This document shows, piece by piece, positions 1 through 5,807 of a DNA stretch of 6,205 bases. The number at the start of each line of letters is the position of its first letter. Position 1 is the stretch's first letter. The notes beneath the pieces were generated by a model. The model was not told the origin of the DNA, did not search any database, and saw only the letters and a list, made by a program, of their open reading frames with translations. The DNA is from Modestobacter sp. (GTDB lineage Bacteria > Actinomycetota > Actinomycetes > Mycobacteriales > Geodermatophilaceae), in the NCBI GenBank assembly GCA_025965635.1, contig JAOPWO010000379.1, positions 1 to 6,205 on the forward strand. Reading direction: 5' to 3'. The translations under genes and the position numbers were made by a program.

Positions 1-1578
1 CGGCGCGACCCCGTGCCGGTCGAGGGCCCGCCCCAGCCGGTGGTCACCCCGGCCGGGGGCAGCCCGGCCGCGCTCACCACCGTGCCGGGCCTGGGCGCGG
101 TCACCGCCGCGCTGGGCGGCGCGACCATCGAGATCCCCGGCCAGTTCGCCGCCTTCGACAGCGAGCCCCTGGACGAGGCCGTCGACGTCGTGGGGGCGCC
201 GACCGGGACGCTCGCGGTGTCCGCGCCGGAGGGGACCGCGACGCTGTTCGCCAAGCTCTACGACGTCGGGCCCGACGGCAGCCAGACCCTGCCCGCCGGG
301 CTGGTCGCGCCGCTCCGGCTGACCGGGGTGTCGACCGACCCGGCCGCACCGACCCGGGTCGAGATCACGCTGCCGGGGATCGTGCACCGGTTCGAGGCCG
401 GGCACACCCTGCGGCTGCTGATCTCCTCGACAGACCAGGGCTTCGCGCTGCCGGCCGCGGCCGCGGTGTACACCGTCGGCCTGCCCGCGGACGGCGCCGT
501 CCTGGCCGTCCCGCAGGCCGACGGCACCGTCGCCGGGACGACCGGGAGCGCCCGCTGGTGGGTGCTGCTCGCCGTGCTCGGCGCACTGGGGCTGCTCGGC
601 TGGCTCATCGCGGTGCTCCGGGGCCGCCGGAGCCGCCGTCTCCTGTCGGCGGTCACCCCCGACGGGGAGGACGTGCCGCTCCGGTTCGAGGGGGTCACCA
701 AGGCCTACAAGGACGGGTTCGTCGCCGTCCGCGACCTGTCCTTCGAGGTGCGGCGCGGGCAGGTGCTCGGGCTGCTGGGCCCCAACGGTGCCGGCAAGAC
801 CACGTCACTGCGGATGCTGATGGGCCTGATCCGGCCCACCGAGGGGACCATCTCGGTGTTCGGGCACGCCGCCCGGCCCGGGGCGCCGGTGCTCTCCCGG
901 CTCGGTTCGTTCGTCGAGGGCACCGGGCTGCAGCCGCACCTGTCCGGCCGGGACAACCTCACGCTGTACTGGGCCGCCACCGGCCGGCCGCCGGAGGACG
1001 CGCACATGGAGGAGGCGATCGAGGTCGCCGGCCTCGGCGCCGCGCTCGACCGTCCGGTGCGCCGCTACAGCCAGGGCATGCGGCAGCGGGTGGCCATCGC
1101 CCAGGCGATGCTCGGCCTGCCCGACCTGCTGGTGCTCGACGAGCCGACCAACGGGTTGGACCCGCCGCAGATCCACGCGATGCGGGAGGTGCTGCGCTCC
1201 TACGCCGCCACCGGGCGCACCGTGATCGTCTCCAGCCACCTGCTGGCCGAGATCGAGCAGACCTGCAGCCACGTGGTGGTCATGGCCAAGGGTCAGAAGA
1301 TCGCCCAGGGCACGGTCGAGGAGATCGTCGGGACCGGCGGGGCCGTGCTCATCGGCCTGGCCGACGACGCCGATACCGAGCGCGCGGTCGCCGTGCTGAG
1401 CGCCCTGCCCGGCGTCGGTCCGGTCGAGCGGGCCGGCGAGGGGCTGGTCGTCGACCTCGGCAGCACCGGCCGGGCGGCCGCGCTGACCGCGCTGGTCCAG
1501 GCCGGCGTCGGCGTGGACCAGCTCACCCCGCGGCGCAAGCTGGAGGACGCGTTCCTGTCGCTGGTGGGGGAGTCATGA
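1..1578 (+). CDS. ABC transporter ATP-binding protein fused to a PepX_C/CocE-like hydrolase C-terminal domain (5' partial)
   Basis: The reading frame is open from base 1, so the start lies upstream of the window; 525 codons are visible. The first ~170 residues (about bases 40-530) look like the jelly-roll beta-sandwich of the C-terminus of X-Pro dipeptidyl-peptidase/CocE hydrolases: an IPGQF strand, a TLFAKLYDV strand, and a PGIVHRFEAGHTLRLLIS segment. One hydrophobic helix follows (about 556-618, WWVLLAVLGALGLLGWLIAVL) and ends in a basic stretch. Then comes a complete ABC ATPase: Walker A GPNGAGKTT at 778, signature SQGMRQR at 1069, Walker B LLVLDEP with D/E at 1138-1143, and the switch histidine (SSHL) at 1237. 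The Q-loop position reads FVEGTG, with E in place of Q, as in several ABC-2 drug-export ATPases. The tail (about 1345-1578) resembles the accessory domain of such ATPases. The ATPase should drive the permease encoded next. The hydrolase catalytic core, if present, lies outside the window, so any peptidase or esterase activity is inference. The substrate is unknown. Confidence 0.88.
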   Translation, partial: RRDPVPVEGPPQPVVTPAGGSPAALTTVPGLGAVTAALGGATIEIPGQFAAFDSEPLDEAVDVVGAPTGTLAVSAPEGTATLFAKLYDVGPDGSQTLPAGLVAPLRLTGVSTDPAAPTRVEITLPGIVHRFEAGHTLRLLISSTDQGFALPAAAAVYTVGLPADGAVLAVPQADGTVAGTTGSARWWVLLAVLGALGLLGWLIAVLRGRRSRRLLSAVTPDGEDVPLRFEGVTKAYKDGFVAVRDLSFEVRRGQVLGLLGPNGAGKTTSLRMLMGLIRPTEGTISVFGHAARPGAPVLSRLGSFVEGTGLQPHLSGRDNLTLYWAATGRPPEDAHMEEAIEVAGLGAALDRPVRRYSQGMRQRVAIAQAMLGLPDLLVLDEPTNGLDPPQIHAMREVLRSYAATGRTVIVSSHLLAEIEQTCSHVVVMAKGQKIAQGTVEEIVGTGGAVLIGLADDADTERAVAVLSALPGVGPVERAGEGLVVDLGSTGRAAALTALVQAGVGVDQLTPRRKLEDAFLSLVGES

Positions 1579-2450
1579 GCCTGACCGGACCGCACGTGCA
1601 GCCGACCGGGGCGGTCGCCGGCTACCGACCGGAGCGGACGCTGCGGCTGGGCGTGGAGCTGCGCCGGCAGTTCAAGCGCCGCCGGACCCTCGGCGTGCTG
1701 GCGCTCATGGCCGCGCTGCCGCTGGTCCTCATCGGCGCGCTGCAGCTGGGCGGCACCGCGGAGGCGGAGGAGAACAGCCGGGTCAACCTGGTGGACGTCG
1801 CCTCGGCGAGCGGGCTGAACCTGACCCTCTTCGTGCTCTTCGCCACCAGCGGCTTCTTCCTGGTGGTGGTCTTCGCGCTGTTCTTCGGTGACACCGTCGC
1901 CAGCGAGGCCCAGTGGGGGTCGCTGCGCTACGCGCTGGCGACGCCCGTCCCGCGGGCACGCCTGCTGCGGCAGAAGTGGCTGGCCGCGCTGGTCCTGTCG
2001 GTCGGCTCGATGGTGCTGCTGGTCGCGGTAGCGCTGGTCGCCGGGGGGATCGCCTTCGGCTTCGGCGACGTGCGGACACCGGTGGGTGTCGCCCTGGACC
2101 AGGGGAGTGGACTGCTGCGGCTGGCCGGGATGGTGGGCTACCTCGCCGTCCACCTGCTCGTCGTCGGCACGCTGGCCTTCTGGCTGTCCACGATCACCGA
2201 CGCCCCGCTCGCCGCGGTCGGCGGCGCGGTGTTCAGCACGGTCGTGTTCGCCGTGCTCGAGCAGGTGGAGCAGTTGGGCGGGATCCGCGACTGGTTCCCC
2301 ACGGCGTTCAACTACGCGTGGACCGACCTGCTGCAGACCCCCGTCGACTCGGGCGACCTGTTCCGCGGCGTCGTCCAGGGGCTGGTGTACTCCGCGGTCT
2401 TCACCGCGCTGGCCTTCCGGCACTTCGCTCGGCGCGACGTCACCTCCTGA
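1575..2450 (+). CDS. ABC-2 type transporter permease
   Basis: A 291-residue integral membrane protein. About six hydrophobic segments are visible, at roughly residues 39-58, 82-104, 137-160, 183-206, 210-229 and 262-282. A cytoplasmic basic N-terminus (RRQFKRRRT) precedes the first, and the segment SLRYALATPVPRARLLRQKW before the third is typical of ABC-2 exporter permeases (coupling region facing the ATPase). The ATG at 1575 overlaps the TGA of the upstream ATPase gene (ATGA), so the two are co-transcribed and probably translationally coupled. The Shine-Dalgarno-like GGGGGAG at 1566-1572 lies inside the upstream gene, only 2 bases from the ATG, which also favours coupling. A GTG seven codons in is an alternative start but has no better ribosome site. 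The protein should form the membrane channel of an exporter with the upstream ATPase. What is exported cannot be read from the sequence. Membrane segments were judged by eye. Confidence 0.9.
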   Translation: MSLTGPHVQPTGAVAGYRPERTLRLGVELRRQFKRRRTLGVLALMAALPLVLIGALQLGGTAEAEENSRVNLVDVASASGLNLTLFVLFATSGFFLVVVFALFFGDTVASEAQWGSLRYALATPVPRARLLRQKWLAALVLSVGSMVLLVAVALVAGGIAFGFGDVRTPVGVALDQGSGLLRLAGMVGYLAVHLLVVGTLAFWLSTITDAPLAAVGGAVFSTVVFAVLEQVEQLGGIRDWFPTAFNYAWTDLLQTPVDSGDLFRGVVQGLVYSAVFTALAFRHFARRDVTS

Positions 2451-2723
2451 CGGCGACCGCCGGGCCCCCTCCCCGTCGTGCTGCCGGCGCACCATCCCGG
2501 TGATCCCGGCGCGTACGGCGACGTGCCGTCGGGGGGAGTCGGATGGTCCCGGAGCACCTGCAGACGCGCACCGATGTCGGTGGCCCCGGCGCGGTGGTCG
2601 GCGTGCTCGATGCTCCGCCACGCGGCCGGTGGTCAGCGCCCGGCCGGCACTCGCGACCACGGGGTCGGGATCGGCGGACCAGGTTCCCCGCAGCTCCTCG
2701 GCGTGCGGGTCCTTCCTCACCAC
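2451..2723 (-). pseudogene. Possible frameshifted remnant of a small unknown gene
   Basis: Reading the minus strand from a GTG at 2723, the first ~34 codons look like real protein (VRKDPHAEELRGTWSADPDP, then VVASAGRALTTGR) and keep about 88% G/C in third positions. Around 2620 the bias in that frame collapses. The next frame, closed upstream by TGA, takes over with similarly high third-position GC and sensible residues (WRSIEHADHRAGATDIGARL then QVLRDHP). That pattern suggests one gene broken by a single-base indel. There is no clear ribosome site before the GTG, the second half becomes glycine/serine-rich and less convincing, and no family is recognised. It may equally be a chance result of high GC. 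Confidence 0.25.
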
Positions 2724-2902
2724 GCAGGTCAGGGGTCAGTCGTGCACCCGGGGGTGCGCGAGGCGCGCAGCCGGCCGAGGTCCACCCCGTGGCCGGCACC
2801 GTGCCGTCGTCACCTCGCGTGCCCGTGGGTCCTCGTCCGTCGCAGGGCGGATCGCAGCCTGCGGGGGCGGCAGGGCCGAGGAGCCACCGGAGGCGATGAC
2901 CG
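2451..2902. other. 452-bp region without an intact gene, between convergent genes
   Basis: This stretch separates the permease from the oppositely oriented phosphatase gene. No plus-strand reading frame looks protein-like, and those present are arginine/proline-rich shadows. The minus strand has a coding-like signal that switches frame (described separately). A small inverted repeat, CCTGC/GCAGG with a 7-base loop at 2858-2874, could sit at the end of the phosphatase transcript, but it has no T-tract on either strand and is weak as a terminator. No RNA gene, insertion sequence or CRISPR repeat was recognised. Confidence 0.6.
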
Positions 2903-3724
2903 CTACAGGCTGGTGAGCACGGCCTGGGCCCAGCCCTCGCCCATCGGGGCGTCGGTCACCGACGCGTTCGGGACGGCGGCGAGCAGGTCGGTCATCCCCG
3001 GGACGGCGGCGCCGTTGGCGGTCACCCACAGCCGGCCGACCGACGGGGCCATCTCCAGGTCGCTGGCGCTGTCGCCGATGGCCACGGCGTCGGCCACGGT
3101 CAGGCCGCGGCGGGCGAGGTCCCAGGTGATGGCCGCTCCCTTGCCGATCCCCCGCGGCATCAGGTGGTAGACCCGCGGCGGCAGCGCCTCGGGCACCAGC
3201 GTCATGCGCGAGGTGGCCGGCACCTGCCCGTTGTCCTTGAGGGTCAGCCAGTCCCACCCGCGCCCGGCCAGCCAGGCGTCCACGGCGGCGACGTCCACCA
3301 GGCCGCGGAGCAGGGCGTCGCCGCTGTGGGTGGCGTGCCAGGGTTCGTGCCACTCCAGCCGGCCGGAGCACGCGGCCAGCAGCTCCTCGACGACGCCGAG
3401 GGACGACATCACCTCCATCGGGGTCCGGCCGGTGTGCTCGGCCGGCAGCTCGCCGGTGAGCAGGTGGGTCTCCCGGCCGCCTGCCCAGCTGACCAGCGAC
3501 CCCAGCTCGGCGATCGACCCGTCGGTGGCGAAGATCCGGGCCGCCTCCACCAGTTGGTCGTGGGTCCGGCCGCTGACCAGCACCAGCGGGACGCCGGCCT
3601 GGTGCAGCTCCAGCAGGGCGATGGCCGGCGAGGCGGTGAGGTCGCGGCCAGCGGTGTGCCAGAACGAGCCGCGCGGGCCGACCATCGTGCCGTCGAGGTC
3701 GGTGTACACGATGCGGGTGGCCAC
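2903..3724 (-). CDS. HAD-superfamily phosphatase (Cof/sucrose-phosphatase-like, type IIB)
   Basis: A 273-residue soluble hydrolase. All four HAD motifs are visible when numbered from the GTG at 3724: motif I DLDGT with the nucleophile D9 and acid/base D11; motif II LVSGRT with S51; motif III lysine K195 in GIGKGAA; motif IV GDSASDLEM with D218 and D222 for Mg2+ binding. The large insert between motifs II and III (about residues 55-190) is a type-II cap, as in Cof-like and mannosyl-3-phosphoglycerate/sucrose-phosphate phosphatases. It should dephosphorylate a small phosphorylated metabolite; the substrate cannot be told. The frame stays open upstream to an ATG at 3808, but those 28 residues are arginine-rich and would overlap the riboswitch region. 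The GTG at 3724 has AGGA seven bases upstream (3732-3735) and starts right before the core strand, so it is preferred. It is transcribed divergently from the SAM-regulated gene; any functional link to it is unproven. Confidence 0.87.
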   Translation of the reverse strand: MATRIVYTDLDGTMVGPRGSFWHTAGRDLTASPAIALLELHQAGVPLVLVSGRTHDQLVEAARIFATDGSIAELGSLVSWAGGRETHLLTGELPAEHTGRTPMEVMSSLGVVEELLAACSGRLEWHEPWHATHSGDALLRGLVDVAAVDAWLAGRGWDWLTLKDNGQVPATSRMTLVPEALPPRVYHLMPRGIGKGAAITWDLARRGLTVADAVAIGDSASDLEMAPSVGRLWVTANGAAVPGMTDLLAAVPNASVTDAPMGEGWAQAVLTSL

Positions 3725-3789
3725 ACCCCCATCCTGCCGGTCCGCTCCCGACCGTCCCGCCCGTCGCGAGCGCGCACCCCGGTCGCGGG

Positions 3790-3795
3790 TAGAGT
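3790..3795 (+). promoter_or_regulatory. Probable -10 box for the SAM-riboswitch transcript
   Basis: TAGAGT fits the actinobacterial TANNNT -10 pattern and lies 12 bases before the first base of the riboswitch P1 stem. Transcription would therefore start near 3802, just ahead of the aptamer. No clear -35 hexamer is visible at the expected distance (about 3767-3772), which is common for actinobacterial promoters. Confidence 0.45.
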
Positions 3796-3807
3796 CCAGC
3801 CGTTCCA

Positions 3808-3931
3808 CTCATCCAGAGGGGCAGAGGGACACGGCCCGATGAAGCCCCGGCAACCGCCGTCCGCATCCCCGCGGACGGAAGGTGCCACATCCGTCCCGCG
3901 CGGCTCGACGGCCCGGCGCGGGGAAGATGAG
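3808..3931 (+). promoter_or_regulatory. SAM-I (S-box) riboswitch
   Basis: This leader RNA element binds S-adenosylmethionine. All parts of the SAM-I fold can be traced. P1: CTCATC 3808-3813 with GATGAG 3926-3931. P2: GGGGC 3818-3822 with GCCCC 3844-3848, enclosing the conserved kink-turn core (AGAGGGA ... GGCCCGATGAA) and an inner GGG/CCC stem at 3826-3828/3835-3837. P3: GGCA 3849-3852 with TGCC 3883-3886, plus an 8-bp inner stem CCGTCCGC 3857-3864 with GCGGACGG 3871-3878. J3/4: ACATCCGT. P4: CCCGCGC 3895-3901 with GCGCGGG 3916-3922. The expected pseudoknot is also there: P2 loop ACGG 3831-3834 pairs perfectly with CCGT 3891-3894. P3 and P4 are long and GC-rich compared with Firmicute examples. 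There is no U-tract terminator. Control is most likely translational, because the P1 3' strand overlaps the Shine-Dalgarno sequence. In known members of the class, high SAM turns the gene off. Confidence 0.95.
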
Positions 3932-3935
3932 GAGG
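3930..3935 (+). promoter_or_regulatory. Shine-Dalgarno sequence of the SAM-regulated gene, overlapping riboswitch P1
   Basis: AGGAGG, ten bases before the ATG at 3946, is the obvious ribosome binding site. Its first two bases (3930-3931), and the preceding G at 3929, are the last three bases of the P1 3' strand. A SAM-stabilised P1 would therefore cover the 5' edge of the site and stack the whole aptamer against the rest. Confidence 0.85.
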
Positions 3936-3945
3936 TAGTCGTCGC

Positions 3946-5262
3946 ATGAGCTCGTCCACCACCACCCTGACCGCCCCTGGCTCCGCCCAGGCGGACGCGA
4001 CCGCGGGGGGTCAGCTCGTCCCGAGCCCGGCCCGCGGCCTCGTCTGTCGCAACTGCGGCGCCACCTTCGGCCTGATCGCCGAGCACGCGTGCGCCGAGTG
4101 CTTCGGCCCGCTCGAGGTCGACTACGACCCGGAGCTGATGCGCGCGGTCACCCGCGAGCAGATCGAGGCCGGCCCGCAGAACATCTGGCGCTACGCCGCA
4201 CTGCTGCCCGTCGGGCAGGACCCGGCCGAGCGCGTCACCCTCGACCCCGGCATGACGCCGCTGGTCCGGGCCGACCGGCTGGCCGCCGAGCTCGGCATCA
4301 CCGGCGGTCTCTGGGTCAAGGACGACTCGGCGAACCCGACGCACTCCTTCAAGGACCGCGTGGTCAGCCTGGCCGCCACCGCGGCGAAGACCTTCGGCTA
4401 CACGAAGATCGCCTGCGCCTCCACCGGCAACCTGGCCAACTCCGTCGCCGCCCACGCCGCCCGGATGGGCCTGCCCTCGTTCGTCTTCGTCCCCAGCGAC
4501 CTCGAGCCGGGCAAGATCGTCCAGTCCGCGGTGTACGGGCAGGCGCTGATCGCCGTCGACGGCTCCTACGACGACGTCAACCGGCTGACCAGCGAACTCG
4601 CCGAGACCGACGAGTTCGAGGACACCGCCTTCGTCAACCAGAACGTCCGGCCGTACTACGCCGAGGGTTCCAAGACGATGGGCTACGAGATCGCCGAGCA
4701 GCTGGGCTGGCGGATCCCGGCCCAGGTCGTCATCCCGATGGCATCGGGCTCGTTGCTGACCAAGGTGGACAAGGCCTGGCGGGAGCTCGTGGCCGCCGGG
4801 ATCGTCGCCGACACCGAGTGGACCGTGTTCGGCGCCCAGTCCGCAGGCTGCGACCCCATCGCCACCGCCTTCGACAACGGCTGGGACGTCGTCAAGCCGG
4901 TCAAGCCGACCGGCATCGCCAAGTCGCTGAACATCGGCAACCCCGCCGACGGGCCCTACGCGCTGGACGCCATCCGCCGCACCGGCGGTGCGGTCGGCCG
5001 GGTCGGCGACGCCGAGATCGTGGCCGGCATCCGCGACCTGGCCCGCACCACCGGCGTCTTCGCCGAGACCGCGGGCGGGGTCACCACGGCGGTGCTCCGC
5101 CAGCTGGTCGAGCGCGGGCTGCTCGACCCGGCCAAGGAGACCGTCGTCCTCAACACCGGTGAGGGCCTCAAGACCATGGACGTCCTCGACGGGGTGGTGG
5201 GCCCGAGCCACCGCGTGCAGCCCTCGCTGAAGTCGCTGCGCGAGGCCGGCCTCATCTCCTGA
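3946..5262 (+). CDS. Threonine-synthase-family PLP enzyme with zinc ribbon; candidate MetM (O-phosphohomoserine-dependent homocysteine synthase)
   Basis: A 438-residue fold-type II PLP enzyme. An unstructured Ser/Thr/Ala-rich N-terminus (1-30) leads into a zinc ribbon with C34-x2-C37 and C49-x2-C52. The Schiff-base lysine is K136 in HSFKDR, followed by the substrate/PLP loop STGNLANS (159-166), a glycine/serine loop MASGSLLTK (265-273) in the cofactor-phosphate position, and a C-terminal NTGEGLKT (403-410). This is the longer zinc-ribbon type, not the ~350-residue enzyme usually found in actinobacterial hom-thrC-thrB operons. Homology alone would give threonine synthase (O-phosphohomoserine + water to threonine + phosphate). 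However, it follows a SAM-I riboswitch whose P1 stem touches its ribosome site, the hallmark of a methionine-pathway gene. A Streptomyces homologue, MetM, has been reported to make homocysteine from O-phosphohomoserine with a thiocarboxylated carrier protein, MetO. I favour that role, by inference from the regulation. No carrier gene adjoins it here. Membership of the thrC family is near certain; the reaction is not. Confidence 0.93.
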   Translation: MSSSTTTLTAPGSAQADATAGGQLVPSPARGLVCRNCGATFGLIAEHACAECFGPLEVDYDPELMRAVTREQIEAGPQNIWRYAALLPVGQDPAERVTLDPGMTPLVRADRLAAELGITGGLWVKDDSANPTHSFKDRVVSLAATAAKTFGYTKIACASTGNLANSVAAHAARMGLPSFVFVPSDLEPGKIVQSAVYGQALIAVDGSYDDVNRLTSELAETDEFEDTAFVNQNVRPYYAEGSKTMGYEIAEQLGWRIPAQVVIPMASGSLLTKVDKAWRELVAAGIVADTEWTVFGAQSAGCDPIATAFDNGWDVVKPVKPTGIAKSLNIGNPADGPYALDAIRRTGGAVGRVGDAEIVAGIRDLARTTGVFAETAGGVTTAVLRQLVERGLLDPAKETVVLNTGEGLKTMDVLDGVVGPSHRVQPSLKSLREAGLIS

Positions 5263-5334
5263 AGGCCGTCCTTGCCCCCACCGCTCGCAAGCTCGCGGCG
5301 GGACCGGCGAGGAGGCCTGGAAGGGGTCCTTGCC
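5261..5334. repeat. Intergenic direct-repeat element (two ~15-bp copies)
   Basis: GAAGGCCGTCCTTGCC at 5261-5276 and GAAGGGGTCCTTGCC at 5320-5334 are near-identical copies, each an imperfect AAGG/CCTT inverted repeat. The first copy begins within the stop codon of the preceding gene. Between them sits GCTCGC twice (5283-5288 and 5291-5296). It resembles the dispersed intergenic repeats of some high-GC actinobacteria, but copy number elsewhere in the genome cannot be seen here. Confidence 0.5.
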
Positions 5335-5337
5335 GGG

Positions 5338-5360
5338 GTTCCCACCATTCGAGTGGGAAC
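5338..5360 (+). terminator. Perfect 8-bp hairpin, possible end of the preceding transcript
   Basis: GTTCCCAC (5338-5345) and GTGGGAAC (5353-5360) form a perfect stem with the 7-base loop CATTCGA, 75 bases after the stop of the PLP-enzyme gene. No T-tract follows, so this could be a U-less actinobacterial terminator. It could instead be part of the repeat element just upstream or a protein-binding palindrome. Confidence 0.35.
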
Positions 5361-5397
5361 GGCGCGTCGGGACGGTGATCTGGCTCACGACCTGCTG

Positions 5398-5403
5398 TAC
5401 CGT
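5398..5403 (+). promoter_or_regulatory. Possible -10 box for the cold-shock gene
   Basis: TACCGT fits TANNNT and is directly preceded by TG. Transcription from it would give a leader of about 95 bases, a usual length for cold-shock genes. A small stem CGGCTC/GAGCCG (5457-5462/5474-5479) lies in that leader. No convincing -35 is seen. Confidence 0.3.
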
Positions 5404-5503
5404 TCCGCGCGGTTCGGGTCCCACGTTCGTGTTCGACGGGCGGAAGAGCTGACACCCGGCTCCCCGCCCCGGAGAGCCGTCCGCACAGATCGTGGGAGCG
5501 CAC

Positions 5504-5704
5504 GTGGCACAGGGCACCGTGAAGTGGTTCAACGCCGAGAAGGGCTTCGGCTTCATCGCCGTCGACGGTGGCCAGGACGTCTTCGTCCACTACTCGGCCA
5601 TCCAGATGGACGGTTACAAGAGCCTCGAGGAGGGCCAGCGGGTCTCCTTCGAGGTCGTCCAGGGCGAGAAGGGGCCGCAGGCCGACGCCGTCCAGGCAGC
5701 CTGA
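5504..5704 (+). CDS. Cold-shock protein, CspA family
   Basis: A 66-residue single cold-shock domain, the normal length for the family. It binds single-stranded nucleic acid, acting as an RNA chaperone and melting mRNA structure. The signature motifs are intact: AQGTVKWFN strand, RNP1 KGFGFI (residues 13-18) and RNP2 VFVHY (26-30), with the usual aromatic residues W8, F15, F17, F27, H29 and Y30. The start is the GTG at 5504, with GGGAG at 5494-5498 five bases upstream, and the protein then begins exactly as family members do. A GTG four codons earlier (5492) would add MGAH, and it would overlap that ribosome site. The gene is monocistronic: about 240 bases separate it from the upstream stop and a strong hairpin follows. 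Its position just before groEL2 is, as far as I remember, shared with Streptomyces. Confidence 0.96.
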   Translation: MAQGTVKWFNAEKGFGFIAVDGGQDVFVHYSAIQMDGYKSLEEGQRVSFEVVQGEKGPQADAVQAA

Positions 5705-5720
5705 GCGGCGTACCGACGCG

Positions 5721-5750
5721 GAGGCCCGGCCCCTCGGGGGGCCGGGCCTC
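5721..5750 (+). terminator. Strong hairpin terminator after the cold-shock gene
   Basis: GAGGCCCGGCCCC (5721-5733) pairs perfectly over 13 bases with GGGGCCGGGCCTC (5738-5750) across a TCGG tetraloop, 17 bases after the stop codon. Only a short CTGCATT tail follows, so the U-tract is poor, as is common for actinobacterial intrinsic terminators. It insulates groEL2 from the cold-shock transcript. Confidence 0.82.
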
Positions 5751-5760
5751 CTGCATTCCC

Positions 5761-5783
5761 GGGGCCTTCGCCCCCCTGTTCTT
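5761..5783 (+). terminator. Possible second, weaker terminator hairpin
   Basis: GGGGC/GCCCC (5761-5765/5770-5774) with loop CTTC, followed by the T-rich tail CCTGTTCTT. It lies 10 bases past the main hairpin and may act as a backup. The tail runs into the first CIRCE operator. Confidence 0.35.
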
Positions 5784-5807
5784 GCACTCGCCGGGGCCGA
5801 GTGCCAG
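5781..5807. promoter_or_regulatory. CIRCE operator 1 (HrcA binding site)
   Basis: CTTGCACTC, nine-base spacer, GAGTGCCAG. The arms match the CIRCE consensus (TTAGCACTC-N9-GAGTGCTAA) in the core GCACTC/GAGTGC and in spacer length, with one mismatch in the outer part of the symmetry. HrcA bound here should repress groEL2 at normal temperature. hrcA is not in the window. Confidence 0.82.

Noticed and set aside
1293..2723. 476-residue minus-strand reading frame
   Set aside because: Most of it is the antisense shadow of the ABC ATPase and permease genes, with His/Arg/Gln-rich low-complexity composition. Only its first ~34 codons look protein-like and are reported separately as a possible remnant.
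3725..3808. Extended N-terminus of the HAD phosphatase from the ATG at 3808
   Set aside because: The 28 extra residues are Arg/Asp-rich without structure and would run antisense through the promoter region. The GTG at 3724 has a well-placed AGGA.
3895..3922. GC-rich hairpin as a riboswitch terminator
   Set aside because: It is the P4 helix of the aptamer and has no T-tract after it.
5492..5503. GTG at 5492 as the cold-shock protein start
   Set aside because: It would add MGAH, unlike family members, and would overlap the ribosome site that serves the GTG at 5504.
3409..5556. 715-residue minus-strand reading frame
   Set aside because: It lies opposite the PLP-enzyme gene and the riboswitch. 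Its Asp/Gly/Val/Leu-rich shadow composition has no recognisable domain, while the plus strand has clear motifs.
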